Source of the DNA: an uncultured Clostridia bacterium
GTDB lineage: Bacteria; Bacillota; Clostridia; Christensenellales; QALW01
Assembly: GCA_900550765.1 (NCBI GenBank)
Contig: URTC01000157.1
Span: forward strand, 1 to 5,058
DNA length: 5,058 nucleotides
Direction of reading: 5' to 3'
Of the stretch, positions 1 through 5,058 are shown piece by piece. Numbering within the stretch: the first letter of the stretch is position 1; every line of letters begins with the position of its first letter. The position numbers and the translations under genes are program-made. The notes below the pieces were generated by a model. The model was not told the DNA's origin and made no database searches. It worked only from the letters and a program-made list of their open reading frames with translations.

Positions 1-302
1 CATTTGGCTTCTACCTTCTGTGTCTTCGCCGAATAAGCCTCTCCGTTAGAACCGGATCCTTCAAACCAAGAAACGGCATCCGCACCGGCAGCAATCGCCT
101 CTTCATAGCTGGGAGCGTTCAGGGCAACTACATACATGGATTCAATACTCTCATCAAACAAAGTTTCCGGAGCATTTTTCTTAGGATTGTGCCCATCGGC
201 AATTACTTTTTTCAGTTTCTTGTTCGTAGAAGAAATCTGGGTGGCAATATTATCATTCCAAAGAATAAACACAACCGGACGTCCGTCGGCCGCCGTCAAA
301 TA
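1..302 (-). pseudogene. Frameshifted continuation of the GH99/WbsX-like hydrolase gene (C-terminal side cut by window edge)
   Basis: Reading the minus strand one base out of the frame of the 253-864 reading frame gives an uninterrupted 100-codon stretch from 302 to the window edge. It begins YLTAADGRPVVFILWND, which is just what GH99/WbsX-like enzymes have after a conserved Asp-rich segment (a strand with the pattern Y-L-x-x-x-DGRPV-hydrophobic). It goes on with PETLFDESIESMYVVALNAP and GADAVSWFEG, both protein-like and free of stops. The upstream frame stops at 253-255 after a short tail (IFDGGRRTSGCVYSLE) that looks like nonsense. The simplest reading is one surplus base in the GGGA at 303-306 (minus-strand sense), joining residue Gly187 to this segment. 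Whether the lesion is real or a sequencing error cannot be told from one copy. The protein continues beyond position 1. Confidence 0.75.
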
Positions 303-864
303 TCCCTTTATCAATAATGAGATCCGCATCCTTCGCAGCATTAAAATCTTCATCCAAAACAAGTGCAAAATCAACTTCCTTTGAGAAGCCAACTGCCTGC
401 CCGGCAAGAGTGGAATGCATCTTTAACTGGTTATTCATAAACTGCAAAGTCCTTTTCTTTCCGCCCGAGGTACCAAAACCGGGATAATACCGATAAGCAA
501 TAAAATCAATTCCCGAAGCAATTGCATACTCAATTTCATATTTAAAAGCCTGCTGCGCCATACAATCAAAGAAAAGACTTCCGTCCTCATTCTGCCCCGC
601 ATAAAAAGGAATACGATTTGTTCCATTTAAAGCTTTCGCAAGCTGATCCGCTATGGTCCAATCATACTCGGTCTGATACGTACCGCCGCCGGGCACTGCA
701 CCATAACCGCATTCCCCCTGCAGATAATATGCGCCTACAAGGCTTTCTACTGTTTTCGCTGCACCTTGCGCATCGCCCGCCGGTGCTTCTTCTGCAAGCA
801 CCGCAAAACTAAAGCACGAAAGAGCAACGCAGATAACCATTAAGGCTACCAAAAACTTTTTCAT
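253..864 (-). CDS. Exported GH99/WbsX-like glycoside hydrolase, N-terminal part, frameshifted
   Basis: The first 24 residues form a classical signal peptide: MKK, a hydrophobic core (FLVALMVICVAL), and a V-L-A site before EEAPAGD, so the product should be exported. Cys17 is preceded by A-L-S, which does not fit a lipobox well, so signal peptidase I cleavage is more likely than lipoprotein processing. The mature part opens with VGAYYLQGECGYG and contains a YDWTIADQLAKALNGTNRIPFY segment and EIEYAIASGIDFIAYRYYPG (about residues 110-130). These match the pattern of the GH99-like/WbsX TIM-barrel group (a Y-x-x-x-I-x-x-A-x-x-x-GIDF helix-strand unit), which acts on mannan- or rhamnan-like glycans; the actual substrate is not visible. 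The true frame is lost after Gly187, so the last 16 residues (188-203) before the stop at 253-255 are not native. The family is inferred from motifs only; it is not a close match I can name. The start is ATG 862-864, with AGGAGG six bases upstream. Confidence 0.7.
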   Translation of the reverse strand: MKKFLVALMVICVALSCFSFAVLAEEAPAGDAQGAAKTVESLVGAYYLQGECGYGAVPGGGTYQTEYDWTIADQLAKALNGTNRIPFYAGQNEDGSLFFDCMAQQAFKYEIEYAIASGIDFIAYRYYPGFGTSGGKKRTLQFMNNQLKMHSTLAGQAVGFSKEVDFALVLDEDFNAAKDADLIIDKGIFDGGRRTSGCVYSLE

Positions 865-870
865 AAAAAA

Positions 871-876
871 TCCTCC
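871..876 (-). promoter_or_regulatory. Ribosome binding site of the GH99-like gene
   Basis: On the minus strand AGGAGGA lies just upstream of the ATG at 862-864, with a spacer of six bases (865-870, all T in sense). This perfect Shine-Dalgarno sequence, together with the signal peptide that starts directly at this Met, fixes the start codon. Confidence 0.85.
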
Positions 877-896
877 TATTCTCCATTGGTAATTTG

Positions 897-925
897 ATTA
901 TACAACAATCTGCTTAAAAATGCAA
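897..925 (-). promoter_or_regulatory. Probable sigma-A promoter of the GH99-like gene
   Basis: On the minus strand a perfect TATAAT (897-902) is preceded, after 17 bases, by TTGCAT (920-925), a partial -35 (TTG kept). Transcription would start near 890 and give a leader of about 25 bases holding the AGGAGG. The spacing is ideal, but the -35 is weak and the region is AT-rich, so chance matches are possible. The stretch between this promoter and the glyS promoter (926-1048) is AT-rich and shows no gene, hairpin or riboswitch that I can recognise. Confidence 0.55.
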
Positions 926-1048
926 TAGGAAATTTTTATTTTAGAAACATTTTATTAATTGAATAATGATACTTTTACAAGATATTGTTATAAGATAAAT
1001 TTCAACAAACAAAATACAAGCTCTTAGCACCTCCGTACAACTTTTCCT

Positions 1049-1076
1049 TTGACAGAATAGGCTTTTTGTTTATAAT
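1049..1076 (+). promoter_or_regulatory. Near-consensus sigma-A promoter of glyS
   Basis: TTGACA (1049-1054) and TATAAT (1071-1076) are both perfect hexamers, separated by 16 bases, one short of the optimum. Transcription should start near 1083, leaving an untranslated leader of only about 30 bases. That is too short for a T-box leader, so this gene looks constitutively and strongly transcribed. Confidence 0.85.
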
Positions 1077-1100
1077 ACTATTAAATATGTAAATAACAGC

Positions 1101-1105
1101 GGAGG
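1101..1105 (+). promoter_or_regulatory. Ribosome binding site of glyS
   Basis: GGAGG sits nine bases before the ATG at 1115. An out-of-frame ATG at 1110-1112 lies closer (four bases) but opens a 40-codon frame with no recognisable protein. The in-frame ATG at 1121 (Met3) is 15 bases away, which is too far. The choice of 1115 rests on this spacing and on the conserved GlyRS N-terminus that follows. Confidence 0.8.
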
Positions 1106-1114
1106 ACTTATGAT

Positions 1115-2491
1115 ATGGATATGGAAAAAATTATTGCGCTCTGCAAAGGTAAGGGGTTTATATTTCCCGGCTCTGAAATCTACGGCGGCCTTGCGAATAC
1201 ATGGGATTACGGCCCGCTGGGCGTTGAACTGAAAAACAATGTAAAAAAAGCCTGGTGGCAGAAATTCGTGCAGGAAAGTCCCTATAATGTAGGCGTAGAC
1301 TGCGCTATTTTAATGAATCCGCAGGTGTGGGTCGCCTCCGGACATGTGGGCGGCTTTTCCGATCCGCTGATGGACTGCAAAGCTTGTAAATCCCGCAGCC
1401 GTGCCGATAAGCTCATTGAAGATTTCAACCATGCAAATGGCAACGATATGGTAGTGGACGGCTGGAGCAACAGCCAAATGGAGGAATATATCAAAGAACA
1501 CCACATTGTCTGCCCGGACTGCGGCAAAGAGGATTGGACTGGCATCCGTCAGTTTAATCTGATGTTTAAAACCTTTCAGGGCGTAACCGAGGACAGTTCC
1601 TCTACCGTATATCTGCGCCCTGAAACAGCCCAAGGCATTTTTGTAAATTTTAAAAATGTACAGCGCACCACGCGCAAAAAAGTCCCCTTCGGCATCTGCC
1701 AGATAGGAAAATCCTTCCGCAATGAAATCACCCCCGGGAACTTTACCTTCCGCACCCGTGAATTTGAACAAATGGAGCTGGAATTTTTCTGTAAGCCCGG
1801 AACAGATCTGGAATGGTTTGAGTACTGGCGCTCTTTCTGCAAAAAATGGCTGCTGGATTTAGGCATTAAAGAAGAATTCCTCCGCTTGCGTGACCATAGT
1901 CCTGAAGAGCTCTCGTTCTACTCAAAGGCCACAACGGACTTCGAATTTCTGTTCCCCTTTGGCTGGGGCGAGCTTTGGGGCATCGCCGACCGAACTGATT
2001 ATGACTTAAAGAGCCATGCACAGCACAGCGGCGAAAATATGGAATATCTGGACCCGACGACAAACGAAAAATATGTGCCCTATTGTGTAGAGCCTTCCCT
2101 CGGCGCCGACCGCGTAACGCTGGCCTTTTTGTGCAATGCCTTTGAAGAGGAAACACTGGAAAACGGTGACGTCCGCAACGTGCTGCACCTTCATCCCGCT
2201 TTGGCTCCGTTTAAATGCGCCGTGCTGCCGCTGCAGAAAAAGCTCTCGGAAAAAGCTCTCGAAATACACGCAATGCTCGCTAAGCATTTTCCCGTTGATT
2301 ATGATGATGCCGGCTCAATTGGCAAACGGTACCGCCGTCAGGACGAAAACGGCACTCCCTATTGCATTACGGTAGATTTTGACACCATGGAAAACGGCAC
2401 CGTTACCGTACGTGATCGCGATACCATGCAGCAGGTGACCATTCCCGCTGAGAACACCATAGATTTTATAAAGGAAAAACTGCTTTTTTAA
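1115..2491 (+). CDS. glyS: Glycine--tRNA ligase, single-chain alpha2 type
   Basis: This cytoplasmic class II aminoacyl-tRNA synthetase charges tRNA-Gly with glycine using ATP. At 458 residues it has the usual length of the homodimeric bacterial form, as opposed to the alpha2beta2 GlyQ/GlyS form. The N-terminal [23 protein letters not shown] (residues 14-36) is a hallmark of the family. Two Cys pairs, C88-x-x-C91 and C133-x-x-C136, could bind zinc in the insertion domain. LRPETAQG lies at 167-174; motif 2 is FRNE (201-204) through [13 protein letters not shown] (213-225); motif 3 is PSLGADR (327-333) with the ATP-binding Arg333. From about 363 ([11 protein letters not shown]) to the end is the anticodon-binding domain, with [20 protein letters not shown] at 395-414. 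No lesion is seen. The gene stands alone, with its own promoter and a terminator directly after the stop codon. Confidence 0.97.
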   Translation: MDMEKIIALCKGKGFIFPGSEIYGGLANTWDYGPLGVELKNNVKKAWWQKFVQESPYNVGVDCAILMNPQVWVASGHVGGFSDPLMDCKACKSRSRADKLIEDFNHANGNDMVVDGWSNSQMEEYIKEHHIVCPDCGKEDWTGIRQFNLMFKTFQGVTEDSSSTVYLRPETAQGIFVNFKNVQRTTRKKVPFGICQIGKSFRNEITPGNFTFRTREFEQMELEFFCKPGTDLEWFEYWRSFCKKWLLDLGIKEEFLRLRDHSPEELSFYSKATTDFEFLFPFGWGELWGIADRTDYDLKSHAQHSGENMEYLDPTTNEKYVPYCVEPSLGADRVTLAFLCNAFEEETLENGDVRNVLHLHPALAPFKCAVLPLQKKLSEKALEIHAMLAKHFPVDYDDAGSIGKRYRRQDENGTPYCITVDFDTMENGTVTVRDRDTMQQVTIPAENTIDFIKEKLLF

Positions 2492-2525
2492 AACTAAAAC
2501 GGCCCCAACGGCCGTTTTAGTTTTT
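2490..2525. terminator. Bidirectional intrinsic terminator between glyS and the DNRLRE gene
   Basis: A perfect 15-bp stem (left arm 2490-2504, right arm 2510-2524) with a 5-base loop (CCAAC) has a GC-rich top (CGGCC/GGCCG) and an A/T-rich base. On the plus strand it ends in TTTTT, directly after the glyS stop, whose last two bases lie in the stem. On the minus strand the stem also ends in TTTT, so it can stop transcripts of the convergent gene that ends at 2544. Minus-strand termination should be the weaker, since A residues follow the T run. Confidence 0.9.
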
Positions 2526-2543
2526 AATGACCGATACAACAAC

Positions 2544-3665
2544 TCATTTTCCCCCAGTAAAAGCATAATTGACTTCTAAAATCTGCGGCGTATAATAGTT
2601 ATCTCCAGTAGCCATAGCCGTATAACCGGGACCGCTGTTTTTCAGTACCAGTCCCTCCGTTCTTTTTATGCCTCCGCTAAGAGTAGTCATCAGAGCAGTC
2701 AAATCAAAGCTCTGATACCCATTCAAAAAACTTCCCTCTATTTTTTTCAGCCCAGGCTGGATTTTATTGTTCCAGGTCGAACCAAAGCTACAGAAGCGCT
2801 GCGTCAACGGATATGCTGCAATTCGTTCCGCAGCTTGCCCATAAACCGGAATATGCAGGCGAATACGATGAATGGTTTCATTCTCTAAACCAGATAATCG
2901 GGATAAATCAATCCGGCTGTAGAACCATTGCTGTCCGAATCCTTCCGTATTTCCTAAAAACATTATCGGTCCAAACGCATTATTTTCATAATCTTTATAG
3001 CTTTCCACCGTTGTATCCTGAAAAAGTTTTCCCTCATATAAATTCAGCTCGAAAAATACTTCCTGGGCCGCAGCACTGAAAATAGAAATCTGATAATTCC
3101 GGTCATCTATCTTTTGGATGCCCATCTGTGCCGGTACAAATGATCTGCCCGCAATTCCCGGCAGCACTCCAAAAGTAGCGAACGGAATGAATTTTTCCTG
3201 CATAAACGCAGCATATTTTGTATTGCTTCTTATTTCATATGCATTTTCTGTCTGAATTCTCACACAAAACGTTCCCCGCGTTTCTGCCCTTACCGCAATA
3301 CCGTTTAGCGTAGGCAAGATCTGCATATCCGACGAACACAAGCCGTGCTCCGTCAGAGAAAACGTTTGTTTTTCAAATAAAAGACGGATTTTTCCCAATT
3401 CATTGAATACTACCGCTCCGTTTGATGTAACTTTAACATCTGCATGACTTCCCCGATGCAAAAAAATATCTTTCCCCGCTGCAAAAAACATCAATTGTAC
3501 TAAGCTTCTGTCCGCACTGCTATAAATCGGCGTACTGAAATAATAGGCTGTTAAAGAGTGGTTTTCCAAAAGAATAATCGCATGTTTATTCTTATTCCTT
3601 TGAAAGATTTTTAAATCTTTTTCTCCCCTGAGCTTTTCTATTTCTTTTAATGGTGATATCTCCAT
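2544..3665 (-). CDS. DNRLRE-domain protein without a signal peptide
   Basis: The product has 373 residues. The C-terminal half, about 200-368, has the features of a DNRLRE (CBM96-like) beta-sandwich. These are the opening EGKLFQDTTVESYKD, then QQWFYSRIDLSRL (246-258), a strand HRIRLHIPVYG, the conserved STWNN (296-300), SFDLTALM (319-326), GLVLKN, and the closing ATGDNYYTPQILEVNY (352-367). Such domains are usually found in large secreted or surface proteins, where they help bind glycans. The N-terminal half is beta-rich (YYFSTPIYSSADRSLVQLMF near 41-60, FFELNLYEG near 204-212) and resembles the front of DNRLRE/RHS-type proteins, but I cannot name a domain. There is no signal peptide or membrane segment. 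The frame stays open upstream to a GTG at 3684-3686, but the ATG at 3663-3665 has GAGGAG five bases before it and is preferred. It follows the 50-codon gene by 17 bases and probably shares its transcript. Confidence 0.8.
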   Translation of the reverse strand: MEISPLKEIEKLRGEKDLKIFQRNKNKHAIILLENHSLTAYYFSTPIYSSADRSLVQLMFFAAGKDIFLHRGSHADVKVTSNGAVVFNELGKIRLLFEKQTFSLTEHGLCSSDMQILPTLNGIAVRAETRGTFCVRIQTENAYEIRSNTKYAAFMQEKFIPFATFGVLPGIAGRSFVPAQMGIQKIDDRNYQISIFSAAAQEVFFELNLYEGKLFQDTTVESYKDYENNAFGPIMFLGNTEGFGQQWFYSRIDLSRLSGLENETIHRIRLHIPVYGQAAERIAAYPLTQRFCSFGSTWNNKIQPGLKKIEGSFLNGYQSFDLTALMTTLSGGIKRTEGLVLKNSGPGYTAMATGDNYYTPQILEVNYAFTGGK

Positions 3666-3670
3666 ACTTT

Positions 3671-3677
3671 CTCCTCT
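3671..3677 (-). promoter_or_regulatory. Ribosome binding site that sets the start of the DNRLRE gene
   Basis: Minus-strand AGAGGAG ends five bases before the ATG at 3663-3665. It lies inside the extra codons that would be added by starting at the GTG at 3684-3686, and that GTG has no such site. It therefore argues for the shorter, 373-residue protein. Confidence 0.8.
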
Positions 3678-3682
3678 GTATT

Positions 3683-3835
3683 TCACACGCTTTTTTTAAA
3701 AAAATCCTGCAGAATTTTTTCTCGCAACATCTCATTGATACTGGATTTTTTCTGTTTCCGAGCAAAACAGCTAATATAACGCTGTTTGTCAATGGAAGCA
3801 TCTACTCCGTCAAAAAAAGTCTTCTTCTTTTTCAT
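3683..3835 (-). CDS. Small basic 50-residue protein, first gene of the DNRLRE operon
   Basis: This short gene (50 codons plus TGA) starts at ATG 3833-3835. Its GGGAGGAG ribosome binding site lies five bases upstream, one of the best in the window. It begins MKKKKTFFDGVDASID and continues to FARKQKKSSINEMLREKILQDFF, with many Lys and Arg and no Trp. The C-terminal helix region (ARKQKKSSINEMLREKI) faintly resembles the last helix of ribbon-helix-helix or antitoxin-type DNA-binding proteins (A-x-x-x-x-x-S-x-N-x-x-L-R-E), but the N-terminal strand that such folds need is not convincing. It could equally be an unrelated small protein. It ends 17 bases before the DNRLRE gene, so the two are likely co-transcribed. 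A 69-residue frame over the same bases (3592-3801) lacks any ribosome binding site. The function is unknown. Confidence 0.7.
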   Translation of the reverse strand: MKKKKTFFDGVDASIDKQRYISCFARKQKKSSINEMLREKILQDFFKKSV

Positions 3836-3840
3836 CTTTT

Positions 3841-3848
3841 CTCCTCCC
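3841..3848 (-). promoter_or_regulatory. Ribosome binding site of the 50-residue gene
   Basis: Minus-strand GGGAGGAG is followed by AAAAG and the ATG at 3833-3835. An eight-base purine run with ideal spacing is strong evidence that this short reading frame is translated. Confidence 0.85.
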
Positions 3849-3873
3849 TTCTTTCCCTTTTGCCGGCGAATTC

Positions 3874-3879
3874 ATTATA
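3874..3879 (-). promoter_or_regulatory. -10 box of the small-protein/DNRLRE operon
   Basis: A perfect TATAAT on the minus strand lies 38 bases upstream of the ATG of the 50-residue gene, giving a leader of about 30 bases. No good -35 is found at 16-18 bases (CACGTT, ACGTTT or ACACGT). The -35 position falls in the loop and one arm of the inverted repeat at 3884-3912. The promoter may therefore be weak, or depend on a protein binding that repeat. Confidence 0.6.
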
Positions 3880-3883
3880 GCTG

Positions 3884-3912
3884 TTAATGCGGACAAAACG
3901 TGTCCGCATTAA
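3884..3912. repeat. Perfect 12-bp inverted repeat at the operon promoter (putative operator)
   Basis: The arms TTAATGCGGACA (3884-3895) and TGTCCGCATTAA (3901-3912) are exact reverse complements with a 5-base centre. On the minus strand the inner edge of the repeat lies only four bases from the TATAAT box, so it covers the spacer and the -35 position. It is a second hairpin, distinct from the terminator just upstream, and has no T run of its own on the side facing the gene. The position fits an operator for a dimeric regulator; a role as an RNA hairpin is less likely, because transcription should start downstream of it. The binding protein is unknown. Confidence 0.7.
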
Positions 3913-3941
3913 AAAAAAGACTGTGCAAAGCACAGTCTTTT
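3911..3941 (-). terminator. Intrinsic terminator of the rhamnosidase gene
   Basis: A perfect 12-bp stem (arms 3915-3926 and 3930-3941) with an AAA/TTT three-base loop carries ACTGTGC/GCACAGT at its core. On the minus strand it is followed by a T run of eight (3911-3918). It begins about 40 bases after the stop codon at 3983, so it closes the rhamnosidase transcript and insulates the operon downstream. The last T residues overlap the start of the inverted repeat. Confidence 0.9.
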
Positions 3942-3982
3942 CCTTGTTTCAATATTCAAAAAACATAGTGGAATACAAGAAC

Positions 3983-4552
3983 TCAATAAACCTTGATCCC
4001 CTTAGGCGCAGAAACCTGCGTAATAATTTTTCCGTCCTCTGCTTTTGTATGTACAATCTCTACCCGCCCCTTTGGGGTAGCGATACTGCCGCGCGCATAC
4101 TGCAGATTTCCCAAATGCGGCTTTAACGCAATAACCCGACAGCCCTTTTGCAGGATATTTACCCCCAGCACGTATTCCGTCAAAAAAGGCACCGGTCCCG
4201 AAGACCAGCCATGGCAAAGACTATGACGAAATCCCTGATAGCAATATTTTCCGTTATCACCGTGAACGTCCGTCTTCGTCCCATCACAGATCCGGTCAAT
4301 CCCACAGGCGTTCTCCGCCCAGGCAATATCAAAATCTTCCCAGAAAGTAGTTGCACCCAATTTTAACATAGTTCCGTAATATTTTTTCAAGGCGCCAAGG
4401 ACTTCCTTCTCACTGCAGCAGCGTGCCATTGCAGTAAGAATATAATAACTCATAAAAGTAGAAAATCCTTTAGCCCCTCCCTGCTTCAGAACTTTTGCAC
4501 AGCCGTGGTCATCAATACCCGCAAGCATTAAAAGAGAAGCGATTTGTTTCAT
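3983..4552 (-). CDS. GH78-like alpha-L-rhamnosidase, C-terminal part after an in-frame stop
   Basis: This is 189 codons from ATG 4550-4552, in the same frame as the 4559-5058 segment and separated from it only by TGA-GGC-GGA. It carries the end of the (alpha/alpha)6 catalytic barrel: MKQIASLLMLAGI at the start, GAKGFSTFMSYYILTAMA (27-44), the conserved GATTFWEDFDIAW (66-78) and FRHSLCHGWSSGPVPFLTEY (108-127). The C-terminal beta domain follows, with KPHLGNLQYARGSIATPKG (144-162). In GH78 enzymes the Glu of the T-x-WE motif (Glu72 here) is expected to be the catalytic base; this is family inference. A GGGAGG at 4564-4569, 11 bases before the ATG, could allow re-initiation, but on its own this piece lacks the general-acid part of the site. 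Most likely it is half of a broken gene rather than a separate protein. The C-terminus itself looks complete. Confidence 0.8.
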   Translation of the reverse strand: MKQIASLLMLAGIDDHGCAKVLKQGGAKGFSTFMSYYILTAMARCCSEKEVLGALKKYYGTMLKLGATTFWEDFDIAWAENACGIDRICDGTKTDVHGDNGKYCYQGFRHSLCHGWSSGPVPFLTEYVLGVNILQKGCRVIALKPHLGNLQYARGSIATPKGRVEIVHTKAEDGKIITQVSAPKGIKVY

Positions 4553-4558
4553 TCCGCC

Positions 4559-4561
4559 TCA
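4559..4561 (-). other. In-frame TGA interrupting the rhamnosidase gene
   Basis: The codons run GAG-GAT-TGA-GGC-GGA-ATG in a single frame, with conserved GH78 sequence on both sides. One base change (for example from CGA, GGA, TGC or TGG) would restore the protein. TGA also ends the DNRLRE gene and the 50-residue gene, and Trp is read from TGG throughout glyS, so a changed genetic code is not supported. Confidence 0.8.
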
Positions 4562-5058
4562 ATCCTCCCGGCAGACGGATAATCGTTTCAGAGCAAACCG
4601 GCACTGCTGCGCCAACTGCGTTTCTTTAAAATACCGGCAAAGACGCACACATGCCTGTAAACATAAAACAGTAAGCCCCTTTGTTCCAGCAATGGCCGCC
4701 AAAGAGTCGTTAGAAGGCCAATCGATAAAGCTGCCTGCCGTAAAGACGCCGTTTATATCAAGATGTGCTAAAATCTGGCGAATAAGGCCGCAAATATACT
4801 CCCGCTGCCGGTCCACTGTCGTATAATTTCCGGTATAAAAACACCATTCCTCCAAAATAATCAGCCACCAAAGCGAATAAGTAGCCATGGTATCGATCCA
4901 TTCCGGCAGCGGCGCGTGCTGAGCGGAAACTTCCAATCCGCTGCTCATTTGGGGAATCTCTCCGAAGACATATTTGATGGTTTTCATCTCCGGTGCCATA
5001 TCTCCCACCCATACCAAGCGATCGCGCTTAATGCCGTCCCAATTCTCAATATGAATAC
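4559..5058 (-). CDS. GH78-like alpha-L-rhamnosidase, central part, cut by the window edge and ended by a premature TGA
   Basis: The frame is open from the right edge: 165 residues, then TGA at 4559-4561. Counted from the first full codon, DGIKRDRLVWVGDM (7-20) is the signature of the GH78 active site, with the Asp of KRDR at the expected general-acid position. PLPEWIDTMATYSLWWLIIL and GSFIDWPSND (about 108-117) continue the (alpha/alpha)6 barrel. These enzymes remove terminal L-rhamnose from plant or bacterial glycans. The TTG at 5015-5017 is only the Leu of the motif, not a start; the true start and the N-terminal beta domains lie outside the window. The last residues (KRLSVCRED) match the usual loop before the K-Q-x-A helix, which appears just after the stop. 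A single nonsense change in one gene is therefore the best explanation. Confidence 0.85.
   Translation of the reverse strand, partial: IHIENWDGIKRDRLVWVGDMAPEMKTIKYVFGEIPQMSSGLEVSAQHAPLPEWIDTMATYSLWWLIILEEWCFYTGNYTTVDRQREYICGLIRQILAHLDINGVFTAGSFIDWPSNDSLAAIAGTKGLTVLCLQACVRLCRYFKETQLAQQCRFALKRLSVCRED

Noticed and set aside
618..812. Plus-strand open frame antisense to the GH99-like gene
   Set aside because: It has no ribosome binding site, its translation shows no protein-like pattern, and it lies opposite a signal-peptide-bearing gene with good signals.
1310..1771. 153-codon minus-strand frame opposite glyS
   Set aside because: It is a shadow of the conserved glyS coding sequence on the other strand and lacks a start signal.
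2236..2261. Tandem 13-bp repeat GAAAAAGCTCTCG in glyS
   Set aside because: The encoded [10 protein letters not shown] fits the family pattern in the anticodon-binding domain, and a 13-bp insertion would have shifted the frame. It is best explained by chance codon use.
3592..3801. 69-codon minus-strand frame overlapping the 50-residue gene and the start of the DNRLRE gene
   Set aside because: It has no ribosome binding site, starts inside the 50-residue gene, and overlaps the DNRLRE start by more than 70 bases in another frame. The 50-codon frame has the better signals.
4007..4081. Small hairpins (CGCAG/CTGCG at about 4007-4020 and CTACC/GGTAG near 4060-4080) as terminators
   Set aside because: They lie inside the coding sequence of the rhamnosidase C-terminal domain and have no T run.
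4523..4561. Possible selenocysteine insertion at the TGA in the rhamnosidase gene
   Set aside because: I see no hairpin with a suitable apical loop in the bases just after the TGA, GH78 enzymes are not known selenoproteins, and the position is a variable loop.
4559..4561. Alternative genetic code reading TGA as Trp or Gly
   Set aside because: TGA ends three other reading frames in sensible places (2544, 3683, 3983), and conserved Trp and Gly positions in glyS use TGG and GGN.

Overview
The window looks like a fragment of a low-to-moderate GC, AT-spaced Firmicutes genome, most likely an anaerobic gut-type Clostridia (Oscillospirales or Lachnospirales-like). The grounds are the strong AGGAGG-type ribosome binding sites, sigma-A-like promoters, the single-chain (alpha2) bacterial glycyl-tRNA synthetase, a short Gram-positive-style signal peptide, a DNRLRE protein and two carbohydrate-active enzymes. 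This placement is inference from style and gene families, not from a marker search.

Layout, left to right. Positions 1-864 (minus strand) hold the start of an exported GH99/WbsX-like glycoside hydrolase; it is broken by a one-base frameshift near 303-306 and runs off the left edge. A divergent intergenic region (865-1114) carries a promoter for each direction. Positions 1115-2491 (plus) are an intact glyS (glycyl-tRNA synthetase), followed by a 15-bp-stem bidirectional terminator shared with the convergent gene. Positions 2544-3665 (minus) encode a 373-residue DNRLRE-domain protein. It is preceded, 17 bases upstream, by a 50-codon gene (3683-3835) with an excellent ribosome binding site; the two look like a small operon. 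Its promoter region has a TATAAT box and a perfect 12-bp inverted repeat (3884-3912) over the expected -35 position. Immediately upstream lies a strong terminator (3911-3941) closing the next gene. Positions 3983-5058 (minus) are the C-terminal two-thirds or less of a GH78-type alpha-L-rhamnosidase, cut in two by an in-frame TGA at 4559-4561 and running off the right edge.

How the parts relate: glyS is housekeeping and independent. The two glycoside hydrolases suggest glycan foraging, but each has one disrupting lesion (an indel and a nonsense codon), so they are either decaying genes or carry sequence errors. The least explained part is the middle operon: a tiny basic protein with a faint ribbon-helix-helix look, a palindrome at its promoter, and a DNRLRE protein without a signal peptide. 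I see no CRISPR array, tRNA, rRNA, insertion sequence or riboswitch.
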